64,000 nucleotides of DNA from Nocardioides daphniae (GTDB lineage Bacteria; Actinomycetota; Actinomycetes; Propionibacteriales; Nocardioidaceae): positions 806,001 to 870,000 of the forward strand of contig NZ_CP038462.1 in NCBI RefSeq assembly GCF_004777465.1. The letters run 5' to 3'. This document shows, piece after piece, positions 33,108 to 41,938 of this stretch. The translations under genes were made by a program, and so were the position numbers. Below the pieces are notes generated by a model that had not been told where the DNA came from, did not search any database, and was given only the letters and a program-made list of their open reading frames with translations. Every line of letters begins with the position of its first letter. Within the stretch, counting starts at the first letter, position 1.

Positions 33108-33158
33108 GCATGTGACGTCGGAGGGGACGCCGGTGCGAGCCGGCGCGGAGGAGGACCC

Positions 33159-33623
33159 ATGCACGTCGAGCTGAGGGAGGCGACCGCCGAGGACGCCAAG
33201 GCCATCCGAGCCCTGGTCGAGGTGGTGCTGCCCGCGACGTACGACCAGATCGACCCGGCGTACGCGACCCGCGAGCTCGAGAGCTGGCAGGTCGAGGACA
33301 TCCCGGACGCGCTCGAGGACGGCGTCTTCGTCGTCGGCGAGGTCAACGGGCGGATCATCGCCCTGGTCTCGGCGACCATCGACGACCGCGACCGCTTCGT
33401 GATGACCACGCTGCACGTCCACCCCGACTTCCAGGGCCAGCGCCTCGGCAGCCGGCTGCTCACCGAGGTGGTCGATTTGGTCGACGACAAGGCGCTGTGG
33501 ACCCGCTACCCGGAGGGCGACGACAACGCCGCCGCCTTCTGCGAGCGGCACGGCTTCGTGGCCGAGGTGGTCGACGACCCGCCGTTCCCCAAGCAGGTCT
33601 GGGCCCGGCTGGACCGGGACTGA
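33159..33623 (+). CDS. GNAT-family N-acetyltransferase
   Basis: 154 residues. 'MTTLHVHPDFQGQRLGSRLL' contains the acetyl-CoA-binding Q/RxxGxG/A loop, and 'FCERHGFVAEVV' is the usual motif B. The acceptor substrate is unknown. ATG 33159 follows GAGGAGG. It sits between the MoxR and VWA genes (51 and 40 nt gaps), an unusual insertion into that pair, and it could acetylate one of them. Confidence 0.85.
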   Translation: MHVELREATAEDAKAIRALVEVVLPATYDQIDPAYATRELESWQVEDIPDALEDGVFVVGEVNGRIIALVSATIDDRDRFVMTTLHVHPDFQGQRLGSRLLTEVVDLVDDKALWTRYPEGDDNAAAFCERHGFVAEVVDDPPFPKQVWARLDRD

Positions 33624-33663
33624 CCGGAGCGACCGGCGACTGGCGGGGAGAAGGGCTGACGAG

Positions 33664-35688
33664 ATGAGCAGGTACGAGCGCTACCACGGCGGTGACCCCC
33701 TCGCGCCCCCGGTCGACCTCGGCGAGGCGCTGAGCGCGATCGGCGAGGACGTGATGGCCGGGGCCTCGCCGGAGCGGGCGCTGTCGGAGTACCTGCGCCG
33801 CGGCCCCCAGGGGCAGCAGGGGCTGGACGACCTGGCTGCCCGGGTCGCGCGCAAGCGCCGTGAGCTCCTGACGCAGAACAACCTCGACGGCACGCTCGAG
33901 GACGTACGACGCCTCCTCGACGAGGCCGTGCTCGCCGAGCGCGGGCAGCTGGCGCGCGACGTCGCGATGGACGAAGGCGACCGTGCCTTCCGCGAGCTCC
34001 AGCTCGACGCCCTCTCGCCCTCGACGGCCGCCGCGGTCACCGAGCTCTCCAGCTATGACTGGGCCAGCTCCGAGGCCAGGGCGAAGTACGAGGAGATCAA
34101 GGACCTGCTCGGGCGCGAGATGCTCGACCAGCGTTTCGCCGGCATGAAGCAGGCGCTGGAGGGCGCCACCGACGAGGACCGCGAGCGGATCAACGAGATG
34201 CTCACCGACCTCAACGCGCTGCTCGCCGCGCACGGCCGGGGCGAGGACACCACCGAGCAGTTCGCCGACTTCATGGAGAAGCACGGTGAGTTCTTCCCCG
34301 AGCAGCCGCGGACCGTCGACGAGCTGCTGGACGCGTTGGCGGCCCGCAGCGCCGCCGCGCAGCGGATGCTCAACTCGATGTCGCCCGAGCAGCGCAACGA
34401 GCTGATGCAGCTCTCGGCGCAGGCGTTCGGCTCAGCGGAGCTCGCCGAGCAGCTGGCCCAGATGGACGCCCACCTGCAGGCCCTGCGCCCCGGCGAGGAC
34501 TGGGACGGGTCGTCGCGCTTCTCCGGCGAGGAGGGCCTCGGCCTGGGCGACGGGACCGGGGTGCTCCAGGACGTCGCTGACCTGGAGGCGTTGGCCGAGC
34601 AGCTGGCCCAGTCCTACAACGGCGCCCGGATGGACGACGTCGACCTCGACGCTCTGGCCCGTCAGCTGGGCGAGGAGGCCGCGGTCGACGCGAGGGCGCT
34701 GGCCGACCTCGAGAAGGCGCTGCGCGAGTCCGGCTACCTGGAGCGTGGGTCCACCGGTGACCTGCGGCTCAGCCCGCGGGCGATGCGCCAGCTCGGCAAG
34801 TCGCTGCTGCGCGACGTGGCGACCCAGATGTCGGGGCGCCAGGGGCAGCGCGACGTACGCCGCAGCGGCGCCGCCGGTGACCTCACCGGCTCGGCGCGGC
34901 CCTGGGAGTTCGGTGACACCGAGCCGTGGGACGTCAACCGCACGCTCACCAACGCGATCCGCCGCACCGTCGCCGAGGGCAGCTCCCCGGCCGGGGGCGT
35001 ACGCATCGGGGTCGACGACATCGAGATCGCCGAGACCGAGGCGCGCACCCAGGCGGCGGTGGCGTTGCTCGTGGACACCAGCTTCTCGATGGCGATGGAC
35101 GGACGTTGGGTGCCGATGAAGCGCACGGCGCTGGCGCTGCACCAGCTGATCCGCACCCGCTTCCGCAACGACCACCTGCAGCTGATCGGCTTCGGCCGCT
35201 ACGCCCGGACGATGGAGATCGAGGAGCTCACCGGTCTCGACGCGCGCTGGGACAAGGGCACCAACCTGCACCACGGCCTGCTGCTGGCCGCCCGCCACTT
35301 CCGCAAGCACCCCGGTGCGCAGCCGGTGCTGCTGGTGGTCACCGACGGCGAGCCCACCTCGCACCTGGAGTCGGACGGGCAGGTCTGGTTCAACTACCCG
35401 CCGCACCCGGTGACGTTGGCCAAGACGGTGCGCGAGCTCGACAACGTACGCCGGCTCGGCGCGCAGACGACCTTCTTCCGGCTGGGGGAGGACCCCGGCC
35501 TGGCACGCTTCATCGAGTCGATGGCGCGCCGCGTCGACGGCCGGATGGTCTCGCCCGAGCTCGACGACCTGGGCGCCGCCGTGGTCGGCTCCTACCTCGG
35601 CTCCCGGGCCAGCGGCCGGCAGGGTGGCCGCTACAGCGACTTCGGTGGCTGGGGCGGCTGGGGTGGCCGTGGGGACTGGGTCGGTTGA
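33664..35688 (+). CDS. VWA-domain protein, partner of MoxR
   Basis: 674 residues. The first 400 are helical and charged, with no recognised motif. The von Willebrand A domain starts near residue 465 with the MIDAS 'VALLVDTSFSMAMDG' (DxSxS), followed by 'GTNLHHGLLLAARHF' and 'LLVVTDGEPTSH'. The C-terminus is Gly/Trp-rich ('FGGWGGWGGRGDW'). No signal peptide, so it is probably cytosolic. ATG 33664 follows GGAGAAGG. The operon with the AAA+ ATPase suggests a metal-dependent adaptor for remodelling client proteins. Confidence 0.88.
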   Translation: MSRYERYHGGDPLAPPVDLGEALSAIGEDVMAGASPERALSEYLRRGPQGQQGLDDLAARVARKRRELLTQNNLDGTLEDVRRLLDEAVLAERGQLARDVAMDEGDRAFRELQLDALSPSTAAAVTELSSYDWASSEARAKYEEIKDLLGREMLDQRFAGMKQALEGATDEDRERINEMLTDLNALLAAHGRGEDTTEQFADFMEKHGEFFPEQPRTVDELLDALAARSAAAQRMLNSMSPEQRNELMQLSAQAFGSAELAEQLAQMDAHLQALRPGEDWDGSSRFSGEEGLGLGDGTGVLQDVADLEALAEQLAQSYNGARMDDVDLDALARQLGEEAAVDARALADLEKALRESGYLERGSTGDLRLSPRAMRQLGKSLLRDVATQMSGRQGQRDVRRSGAAGDLTGSARPWEFGDTEPWDVNRTLTNAIRRTVAEGSSPAGGVRIGVDDIEIAETEARTQAAVALLVDTSFSMAMDGRWVPMKRTALALHQLIRTRFRNDHLQLIGFGRYARTMEIEELTGLDARWDKGTNLHHGLLLAARHFRKHPGAQPVLLVVTDGEPTSHLESDGQVWFNYPPHPVTLAKTVRELDNVRRLGAQTTFFRLGEDPGLARFIESMARRVDGRMVSPELDDLGAAVVGSYLGSRASGRQGGRYSDFGGWGGWGGRGDWVG

Positions 35689-35794
35689 GCGCGCCACGGC
35701 GACCGGCCGGGTGCCGCGGGTGCACGGCGTTCGCTGCCTCCGAGGTCGCGGCCGGGGTCTGGGACAGGCGACCCCTTCCCGACTGACGTGTTGT

Positions 35795-35809
35795 GGGTCA
35801 CACTGACCC
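35795..35809. promoter_or_regulatory. Perfect GGGTCA-CAC-TGACCC dyad at a start codon
   Basis: 6-bp arms and a 3-bp centre, ending one base before the ATG at 35811, where a ribosome binding site would be expected. A repressor site or a translation-blocking hairpin is possible. Confidence 0.4.
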
Positions 35810-35810
35810 C

Positions 35811-37234
35811 ATGGGAGAGGGTCTGGAGGGGACCGGAACCCGGATGCGACAGCGGCTCGTGCCTGCCCTGCGGGAGCTCGGGCCGCTGCTGGCCGGGCTC
35901 GCGCTGATCGCTGCGGTCGGCGTAGGTTTTGCGTGGTCGCAGCGACCCGGCGACCCGCCGACCACCGGTCGGGCCCCGGCCTCGACCACGGTCGTGGAGG
36001 CGCCCACCGGCGCCGTGCGCGGCGTGGTGGTCGGGCCGGACGGGGAGCCGGTGGAGGGGGTCGTGGTGAAGGTCGTCACGGCTCCGTTCGAGCCCTACTT
36101 CGCCGGGCCCAACCCGGCCTCCGCGGTCCCTGCGGGGGCGACGTGGAGCGGCATCACGGGGCCGGACGGGACGTACGAGATCACCCGGGTCACCCCCGGC
36201 CGCACCGCGTGGTCGTGTCCCCTGACGGCGGCGACTGGGCGACGTGGTGGGTGGGCGAGGCGGCGCTGGCGGACGACGCCGAGGACGTCCAGGTGGAGGA
36301 GGACGAGGTCCTGCGCCTGGACCTCACCGCGATGCCGGCGGCTCGGATCCGAGGGGCGGTGAGCGAGCCGTTCGCGACCGCGGGCGGCTCCCGCGGGGAG
36401 ACCGGGGAGTCCGACGGGTCGGTCACCGAGGTGGTCGTCGAGCGCCAGACCGACGACGCCTGGGTCGAGGTCGCCCGGGTCCGCCCCGGCAGGGCTGGCC
36501 GGTACGAGGTCGACGGACTGGCGGCCGGCCGCCACCGGGTGCTGGTCGACAGCCCGCGGAGCGGCATCGTCCACGCCCCTTCGGCCACCTCGGAGGACGA
36601 CGCCCGCGTGGTCGAGCTCGGCGTGGGTCAGGCCGCGGAGGTCGACGTCGTCGTGCCTCCGCCCGCGCTGGTCACGGGCCGTCTCACCACGTCGACCGGG
36701 CTGCCGCTGCCGGACCGGGAGATCCGCTTCTCGACCGGGTACCGGGTGGTCGACCCGCGCTTCCCCGCGCTGCCCACGACGACGAGAAGCGTACGCACCG
36801 ACTCCGAGGGCAGGTATGCAGTGCGGCTCGGCACCGGGCTCTGGTCGGTGCAGACCGACCTGCGGTGCCGCGGGCCGCAGCAGCGGGAGGTGGACGTCGT
36901 CGCAGGACAGGACATGGCCAGCGACCTGGTCGAGGACGCCGTCGCCACGGTGTCCGGGCAGGTGACGGATCGCGCCGGGAGGCCACTGTCCGGAGTGGAC
37001 GTCTTCCTGAGCACGCCCGGCTCGGTGTGCGGTCAGGCTGCCACGACGGACGCCGACGGACGCTGGACGCTCACCGGCGTCGCGCCGGGCCGGGCACGGA
37101 TCGAGTACGCCGTCACCACCCGCGGGTCCCAGCTCCGCTACTTCCACCCGGGTGTGACGAAGCCCGGGCTTGCCACCCGCGTCGAGGTCGCGCTCGGCGC
37201 CACCGTCACCGGGGTGGACGCGGATCTTCCGTGA
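35811..37234 (+). CDS. Membrane-anchored protein with carboxypeptidase-regulatory-like repeats, frameshifted
   Basis: About 474 residues after correction. One N-terminal helix ('LGPLLAGLALIAAVGVGFAW') precedes at least three beta-sandwich units of the CarboxypepD_reg/transthyretin type: 'GVVVGPDGEPVEGVVVKVV', 'GRLTTSTGLPLPDREIRF', 'GQVTDRAGRPLSGVDVFLS', each with a following 'G-x-Y/W-x-L/V' strand. It lies outside the membrane and is probably a binding or scaffold protein. One G is missing near 36200 ('TPG' to 'HRVVVSPDGG'). Its end overlaps the convergent gene by 29 bp. Confidence 0.75.
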
Positions 37235-37639
37235 CGTGAGGCGTCACCGACGCCAACGCGAGGAGAAAGGTCAGGGCGCTGGTGAGCGCCGCGGCCAGTG
37301 CGTACGTCCGAAGGCCCGGCAGGATGCGGTGGAGCGGCTCGAAACCGCCCACCAGCATCCACACGGCGAAGCCGCAGGTCAGCAGCGAGTTGGTGAGGGT
37401 CACGGTCAGCGCCCACGTCGCGGCGGGGCGGAGGAGTGAGGTGAGGCCGCTCGGGACGACCCACAGCGAGGCCAGCAGGTAGGGCGCGACGAGGAAGTAG
37501 AAGATCCCGAAGGCGCCCCCGGCCTCGATCTCGTGCTCCGGGGACACGGGCCGGGTGGGGGACAGGATCCAGGCGGCCGCGATGCCACCCAGGCGCCGAG
37601 GGTCAGGAGCGCAGCGGTCAGCGCCGCGGTGCGGATCAT
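37206..37639 (-). CDS. Four-helix membrane protein of unknown function, frameshifted
   Basis: About 144 residues after correction. 'MIRTAALTAALLTLGAW' joins 'GIAAAWILSPTRPVSPEHEI' across a one-base loss near 37588, followed by three more hydrophobic helices ('FGIFYFLVAPYLLASLWV', 'TNSLLTCGFAVWMLVGGF', 'YALAAALTSALTFLLALA'). No family recognised. ATG 37639 has no clear ribosome binding site. Confidence 0.62.
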
Positions 37640-37658
37640 GCGCCCACTGTGGTGGGGC

Positions 37659-39023
37659 TTAGGCCGGCGTGGGTGTGGGCGCGGTGCGAGGAGTGTGAAG
37701 ATCCGGCGGAGACAGGTCGCTCGTTCCGTGACGGTCGCGTCGGAAGCGTTGTCCGTGGGGTGACGTCCATTCGAAGACCCCGTTGGCTGGGGATTCGAGG
37801 TGCCAGGCGGTGTGGGTCTTGAGCCGGTGGTGGCCGCGACAGAGGGGCGCGAGGTTTTCGGTGACCGTCGAGCCGGGTTGTGGTCGGCCTTCGGCTGCGG
37901 CGTCATGGTCGAACGGGACCACGTGGTCGACGTCGCAGCGTCGGCTGGGGCGGGTGCAGTGCGGGAAGACGCAGGTCTCGTCGCGAAGAAGCACTTGGCG
38001 GCGGAGCCGGTCGGTGGGTTCGTAGCGGTCCGTCTCGAGGGTCTGGTTGAGGTCGACCACGGGCAAGACCCGGATGTCGGTGTGGCTGGTGTTGACCCAG
38101 CGGCGGACCTGCTCCAGCAGGACGAGTCGCTGGCGGTTCTCCAGCTGGCCGGTGGCCCCGAAGGAGATCGACTCGTCGGGCTCCACGGTGGCGGTGAAGT
38201 GCAGGTGCAGGTCGACGCGGCGGGCGGTGGTCCGGCCGACCGTCTCCTCGTCTGCACCCGCGCCAGCGAGGTCGAGCGCGGTCTGGTGCCGGGCCAGCTC
38301 GCCCAGGGCGAGGGAGCGGCGTACGTCCAACGACTCCTCGCAGCCGGCGGCCTTCAACCCGGCCGCACCCGCAGCGACGGCCTGCTCCAGGTCGAGCGCA
38401 TCAGCGATGTCGAGCTCGGCGTGGACCTGCATGGTCTGGGCGAACGGGTCGCGCTCACTCACGATCGTCACGTGCCGGGTGTCCGACGCCCCGTTCTCGT
38501 CCTCGTCGATCGCGAGGCCGTAGAGCTTCATCGCCCGCTCGATGAGCCGGTCGACGGCAGCGCGACCCATCTTCTCGATGAACGGAGCAACCTGAGCATC
38601 GATCCACGCGACGCCCTCAGCGGGCAACGCCGGGTAGGCATGGATCATGGCCTCGGCCACCAGCCGGGCTCGCCATACCGGCACCTCCCCGGCCGTCACC
38701 CGCGCCCACAGCCGCGGCAGCCGGTGCGCCAGCTCGAGCGCGTGTCCGATCAACTTCTTCGCCGCATCCGTCGACAACCCGAGCGCACCGCCGAGCTCGG
38801 CGACGGCGTACTCGTTGACCTCGAGGGTTCCGTCGCCCGAGATCGGTTCGAAACCGACGGGCGAGTGGAAGATGGCGGCGTCCGCCCCGTCCTCCCGGGC
38901 CGGGTGGGCGACAGCCCACTCGTAGGCAATCAGCAGCGTGTCCGCCTCCGCGCGACGCACCAGCGCCGCGTTGGCACGCGCCAACGCGACCAGGTCACTG
39001 GGCGAGGTCATGGATTCGAACAT
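37659..39023 (-). CDS. DUF222/13E12-family HNH endonuclease
   Basis: 454 residues. The first 330 form the DUF222 region of actinobacterial 13E12 repeat proteins; the C-terminal HNH nuclease reads 'CVFPHCTRPSRRCDVDHVVP' and 'LAPLCRGHHRLKTH', with the catalytic DH and the HH metal ligands intact. Such genes are often multi-copy and may behave as mobile or selfish elements. ATG 39023 is leaderless, 7 nt from TAGAAT, and overlaps a LexA-type box; ATG 39011 is an alternative. Confidence 0.88.
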   Translation of the reverse strand: MFESMTSPSDLVALARANAALVRRAEADTLLIAYEWAVAHPAREDGADAAIFHSPVGFEPISGDGTLEVNEYAVAELGGALGLSTDAAKKLIGHALELAHRLPRLWARVTAGEVPVWRARLVAEAMIHAYPALPAEGVAWIDAQVAPFIEKMGRAAVDRLIERAMKLYGLAIDEDENGASDTRHVTIVSERDPFAQTMQVHAELDIADALDLEQAVAAGAAGLKAAGCEESLDVRRSLALGELARHQTALDLAGAGADEETVGRTTARRVDLHLHFTATVEPDESISFGATGQLENRQRLVLLEQVRRWVNTSHTDIRVLPVVDLNQTLETDRYEPTDRLRRQVLLRDETCVFPHCTRPSRRCDVDHVVPFDHDAAAEGRPQPGSTVTENLAPLCRGHHRLKTHTAWHLESPANGVFEWTSPHGQRFRRDRHGTSDLSPPDLHTPRTAPTPTPA

Positions 39024-39036
39024 ACATTCGATTCTA
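39016..39036 (-). promoter_or_regulatory. LexA (SOS) box overlapping the promoter of the HNH gene
   Basis: TCGAATGTATGTTCGA at 39031-39016 matches the mycobacterial box TCGAAC-N4-GTTCGA at 11 of 12 defined bases. It abuts the -10 box TAGAAT (39036-39031) and covers the start codon, where a repressor would block transcription. Confidence 0.65.
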
Positions 39037-39118
39037 GGGGTGGTGCGTGTGCTGGACCATCCCCTTGACCGGGTATCCGCTCCGATAGCGTGCCCACTCG
39101 ACCCGGGGGAGGAGAGCC

Positions 39119-39988
39119 ATGGCTGTGCACGACAAGACGGACGCGCTGGTGCCGTTTCCGGTGGCGTGGGTGGACGCGCCCCCCACTGTCTCGCGACGGC
39201 TCGTGCTCGGCAGCGGCGTCGGTGCTCTGCTCGGCGGCCTTGGGGCGGTGGCACTGCTCCTCGACGGCGAGTATCCGTTGGGCTTCACCACCGCCTTGAT
39301 CGCCGCCTTCTTCGGGGCGTCCGCTCACATCTCTTCCAGGGCGTGGCGCTGGCCCGGCCGACGTCGCCCACTGGTCGACAGCGTCGACGGGATCGGTCTG
39401 CGCTTCCGTGCGGGGGCCGGCGGGTGGCGCTTCACCGTGGGCGCCATGGTGGCGGGAGTGCCCTTCGGCGTGGCGCTGGGCTGGGCGGCGTACCACGACC
39501 CCACCCCCACCGGCCGCACCTGGGTGGCCCTCGTCAACAGCCCGATCCTCCTCGGGTGGTGCCTGTTCCAGCTCTGGAACGTCGCCACGGGCTGCCTGCG
39601 GCGCGGCGAGGTGCTCCTGACGCCCGAGGGTGTCACCTACAGCGCGTGGGGCGACAGGTTCAGCCTGCCGTGGGACCGGGCCGCGCGCGTCGACGCCGAG
39701 CTGTCGCCCGGGCTCGGGCGACGGGCGGCTCCGGGGGTCCGCGTGACCAGGCGCCCGGGCTTCTGCACGTCCCACGAGAGGACCGCGCGAGGTTTCAGCA
39801 GCACGGCGACGTCACACCTGCCCGACCTCGTCGTGCGGGCCGACCAGGTGGAGGGCGATCCGGCGCTGCTCGCGCACGCCCTGGCCTTCTACGCCACCCA
39901 TCATGAGCTCCTCGAGGAGCTCGGCGACGCCCGCGCCCTCGAGCGGGTGCGCTCCGGGCGCGCCGTCGCGCCCCACCTGGCCCGCTGA
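39119..39988 (+). CDS. Membrane protein of unknown function
   Basis: 289 residues. Two helices near the N-terminus ('VLGSGVGALLGGLGAVALLL', 'FTTALIAAFFGASAHI') and two near residues 100-155 ('FTVGAMVAGVPFGVALGWAA', 'ILLGWCLFQLWNVATG') are followed by a soluble domain of about 130 residues that resembles bacterial PH-like membrane-associated domains ('VLLTPEGVTYSAWGDRFSL'). No family assigned. ATG 39119 follows GGGGGAGGAGAG. It converges with msrA, with only 2 bp between stops. Confidence 0.75.
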   Translation: MAVHDKTDALVPFPVAWVDAPPTVSRRLVLGSGVGALLGGLGAVALLLDGEYPLGFTTALIAAFFGASAHISSRAWRWPGRRRPLVDSVDGIGLRFRAGAGGWRFTVGAMVAGVPFGVALGWAAYHDPTPTGRTWVALVNSPILLGWCLFQLWNVATGCLRRGEVLLTPEGVTYSAWGDRFSLPWDRAARVDAELSPGLGRRAAPGVRVTRRPGFCTSHERTARGFSSTATSHLPDLVVRADQVEGDPALLAHALAFYATHHELLEELGDARALERVRSGRAVAPHLAR

Positions 39989-39990
39989 GG

Positions 39991-40629
39991 TCAGCTGGGG
40001 AAGGCGATCCCCGTCTTCGCGTGGCAGCGGTAGCCGTTCGGGTTCTTCGCGAGGTACTGCTGGTGCGGGTCCTCGGCGTAGTAGTACTCACCGGCGGGCG
40101 CGATCTCCGTGGTCACCTCGGGGAAGCCCTGGCGCTGGAGCTCCGCAGCGTAGAGACCGGTCAGCTCGCGCGCGACCTCCTCCTGCTCGGGCGAGGTCGT
40201 GTAGAGCGCCGAACGGTACTGCGTACCGACGTCGTTGCCCTGGCGCATGCCCTGCGTCGGGTCGTGGATCTCGAAGAAACGCTTCACCAGGTCGGCGTAG
40301 GAGACGACCGACGGGTCGAAGACGACGCGCACCGCCTCGGTGTGGCCGGTCAGGCCCGAGCACACCTCCTCGTACGTCGGGTGCGGCGTCGTGCCACCGG
40401 CGTACCCCACCGACGTCGACCAGACGCCGGGCACCTGCCAGTAGAACTCCTCGGCGCCCCAGAAGCAGCCGAGGCCGAAGACGGCGACCTCCATGCCTTC
40501 GGGCACCTCGTCGGTGACCACGGGCGTGTCGAGGACGACGTGCTGGCCCAGGGCCCACGGGCGCGACGCGCGGCCCGGCAGCGCCTGGTCGGGCGTGGGG
40601 ACGGAGGACTTGAGGCGGCCGAAGAGCAC
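39991..40629 (-). CDS. msrA: Peptide-methionine (S)-S-oxide reductase MsrA
   Basis: 212 residues, matching the longer MsrA form. Catalytic '[18 protein letters not shown]' with the nucleophilic cysteine; '[18 protein letters not shown]', '[14 protein letters not shown]' and '[18 protein letters not shown]' complete the family pattern, the last giving a candidate resolving cysteine. It repairs oxidised methionine. GTG/ATG starts near 40629 follow GGAGTTCCC. The neighbour metB is divergent. Confidence 0.95.
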   Translation of the reverse strand: MLFGRLKSSVPTPDQALPGRASRPWALGQHVVLDTPVVTDEVPEGMEVAVFGLGCFWGAEEFYWQVPGVWSTSVGYAGGTTPHPTYEEVCSGLTGHTEAVRVVFDPSVVSYADLVKRFFEIHDPTQGMRQGNDVGTQYRSALYTTSPEQEEVARELTGLYAAELQRQGFPEVTTEIAPAGEYYYAEDPHQQYLAKNPNGYRCHAKTGIAFPS

Positions 40630-40705
40630 GGGAACTCCAGACGGTGGGGGACGGGAAGAGCGGTTCGCCCAACGTAACGCTTTGATGGTCGTGAGGCTTC
40701 CCGCG

Positions 40706-40718
40706 TAGGCTCGCCGGT
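40706..40718 (+). promoter_or_regulatory. Leaderless -10 box of metB
   Basis: TAGGCT (40706-40711), 7 nt, then GTG 40719; no ribosome binding site. Confidence 0.6.
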
Positions 40719-41879
40719 GTGACTGAGCAGCAGTGGGACTCCGCCGGATTCGAGACCAGGGCCATCCACGCCGGCTACGAGCCGGATGAGATGACCGGGG
40801 CGGTCATCCCGCCGATCTACGCGACCAGCACCTACAAGCAGAACGGTGTCGGTGGCATGCGCGGCGGCTACGAGTACAGCCGCTCCGCCAACCCGACTCG
40901 TACGGCGCTCGAGGGCGCGCTCGCCGCGGTCGAGCGCGGTGCCCACGGCTTCGCCTTCGCCTCCGGCCTCGCCGCCGAGGACACCATCATCCGGGCGCTC
41001 TGCCGCCCCGGCGACCACGTCGTCCTGCCCAACGACGCCTACGGCGGCACCTACCGCCTCTTCGACAAGGTCGCCAAGGTCTGGGGCCTGGACCACACGC
41101 CCGCCGTGGTCGCCGACCCCGAGGCCGTGCGCGCGGCGATCGAGCCCGGGCGTACGAAGCTGGTCTGGGTCGAGACGCCCACCAACCCGCTGCTCAACGT
41201 CGCCGACATCGAGGCGCTCGCCGCCGTCGCCCACGAGGGCGGCGCCCTCTTGGTCGTCGACAACACCTTCGCCTCGCCCTACCTGCAGCAGCCGCTCACG
41301 CTGGGCGCCGACATCGTCGTGCACTCGACGACCAAGTACGTCGGTGGCCACTCCGACGTCGTCGGCGGCGCGGTCGTCGTCAACGACGCCGAGGTCGCCG
41401 AGAAGATCGGCTTCCACCAGAACTCCATGGGTGCCGTCCCCGGCCCCTTCGACTGCTTCCTCACCCACCGCGGCCTCAAGACCCTCGCGGTGCGCATGGA
41501 GCGCCACTGCGACAACGCCGAGAAGATCGTCGAGTTCCTCGACGGGCACCCCGCCGTCGCCGAGGTCATCTACCCGGGCCTGGCGGCACACCCCGGTCAC
41601 GAGGTCGCCAAGAAGCAGATGAAGCGCTTCGGCGGGATCATCTCCTTCCGGGTCGCCGCCGGCGAGCAGGCCGCCCTCGACGTCTGCGCCAAGGCGCAGG
41701 TCTTCACCCTGGGTGAGTCCTTGGGCGGCGTCGAGTCGCTCATCGAGCACCCCGGTCGGATGACCCACGCCAGCGTCGCCGGCACCGAGCTCGAGGTCCC
41801 TGCGGACCTGGTCCGGCTCTCCGTCGGCATCGAGACCGTCGAGGACCTCATCGCCGACCTGGAGCGCGCGCTCGGCTGA
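40719..41879 (+). CDS. metB: Cystathionine gamma-synthase/gamma-lyase
   Basis: 386 residues, PLP-dependent Cys/Met metabolism family. '[20 protein letters not shown]' at the N-terminus, '[13 protein letters not shown]', the PLP lysine in '[16 protein letters not shown]' near residue 205, and '[17 protein letters not shown]' at the end. Together with cbs at 25532 it would complete transsulfuration; the direction (synthase or lyase) cannot be read from sequence alone. The metB-greA-mca neighbourhood is as in mycobacteria. Confidence 0.93.
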   Translation: MTEQQWDSAGFETRAIHAGYEPDEMTGAVIPPIYATSTYKQNGVGGMRGGYEYSRSANPTRTALEGALAAVERGAHGFAFASGLAAEDTIIRALCRPGDHVVLPNDAYGGTYRLFDKVAKVWGLDHTPAVVADPEAVRAAIEPGRTKLVWVETPTNPLLNVADIEALAAVAHEGGALLVVDNTFASPYLQQPLTLGADIVVHSTTKYVGGHSDVVGGAVVVNDAEVAEKIGFHQNSMGAVPGPFDCFLTHRGLKTLAVRMERHCDNAEKIVEFLDGHPAVAEVIYPGLAAHPGHEVAKKQMKRFGGIISFRVAAGEQAALDVCAKAQVFTLGESLGGVESLIEHPGRMTHASVAGTELEVPADLVRLSVGIETVEDLIADLERALG

Positions 41880-41926
41880 CCTGCCGGCGCCGCCTCCGGC
41901 GAGTGTGTCGCCGCTCACCCGGTCGG

Positions 41927-41938
41927 TAACCTGACTCG
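41927..41938 (+). promoter_or_regulatory. Leaderless -10 box of the AI-2E permease gene
   Basis: TAACCT (41927-41932), 6 nt, then GTG 41939. Confidence 0.5.
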
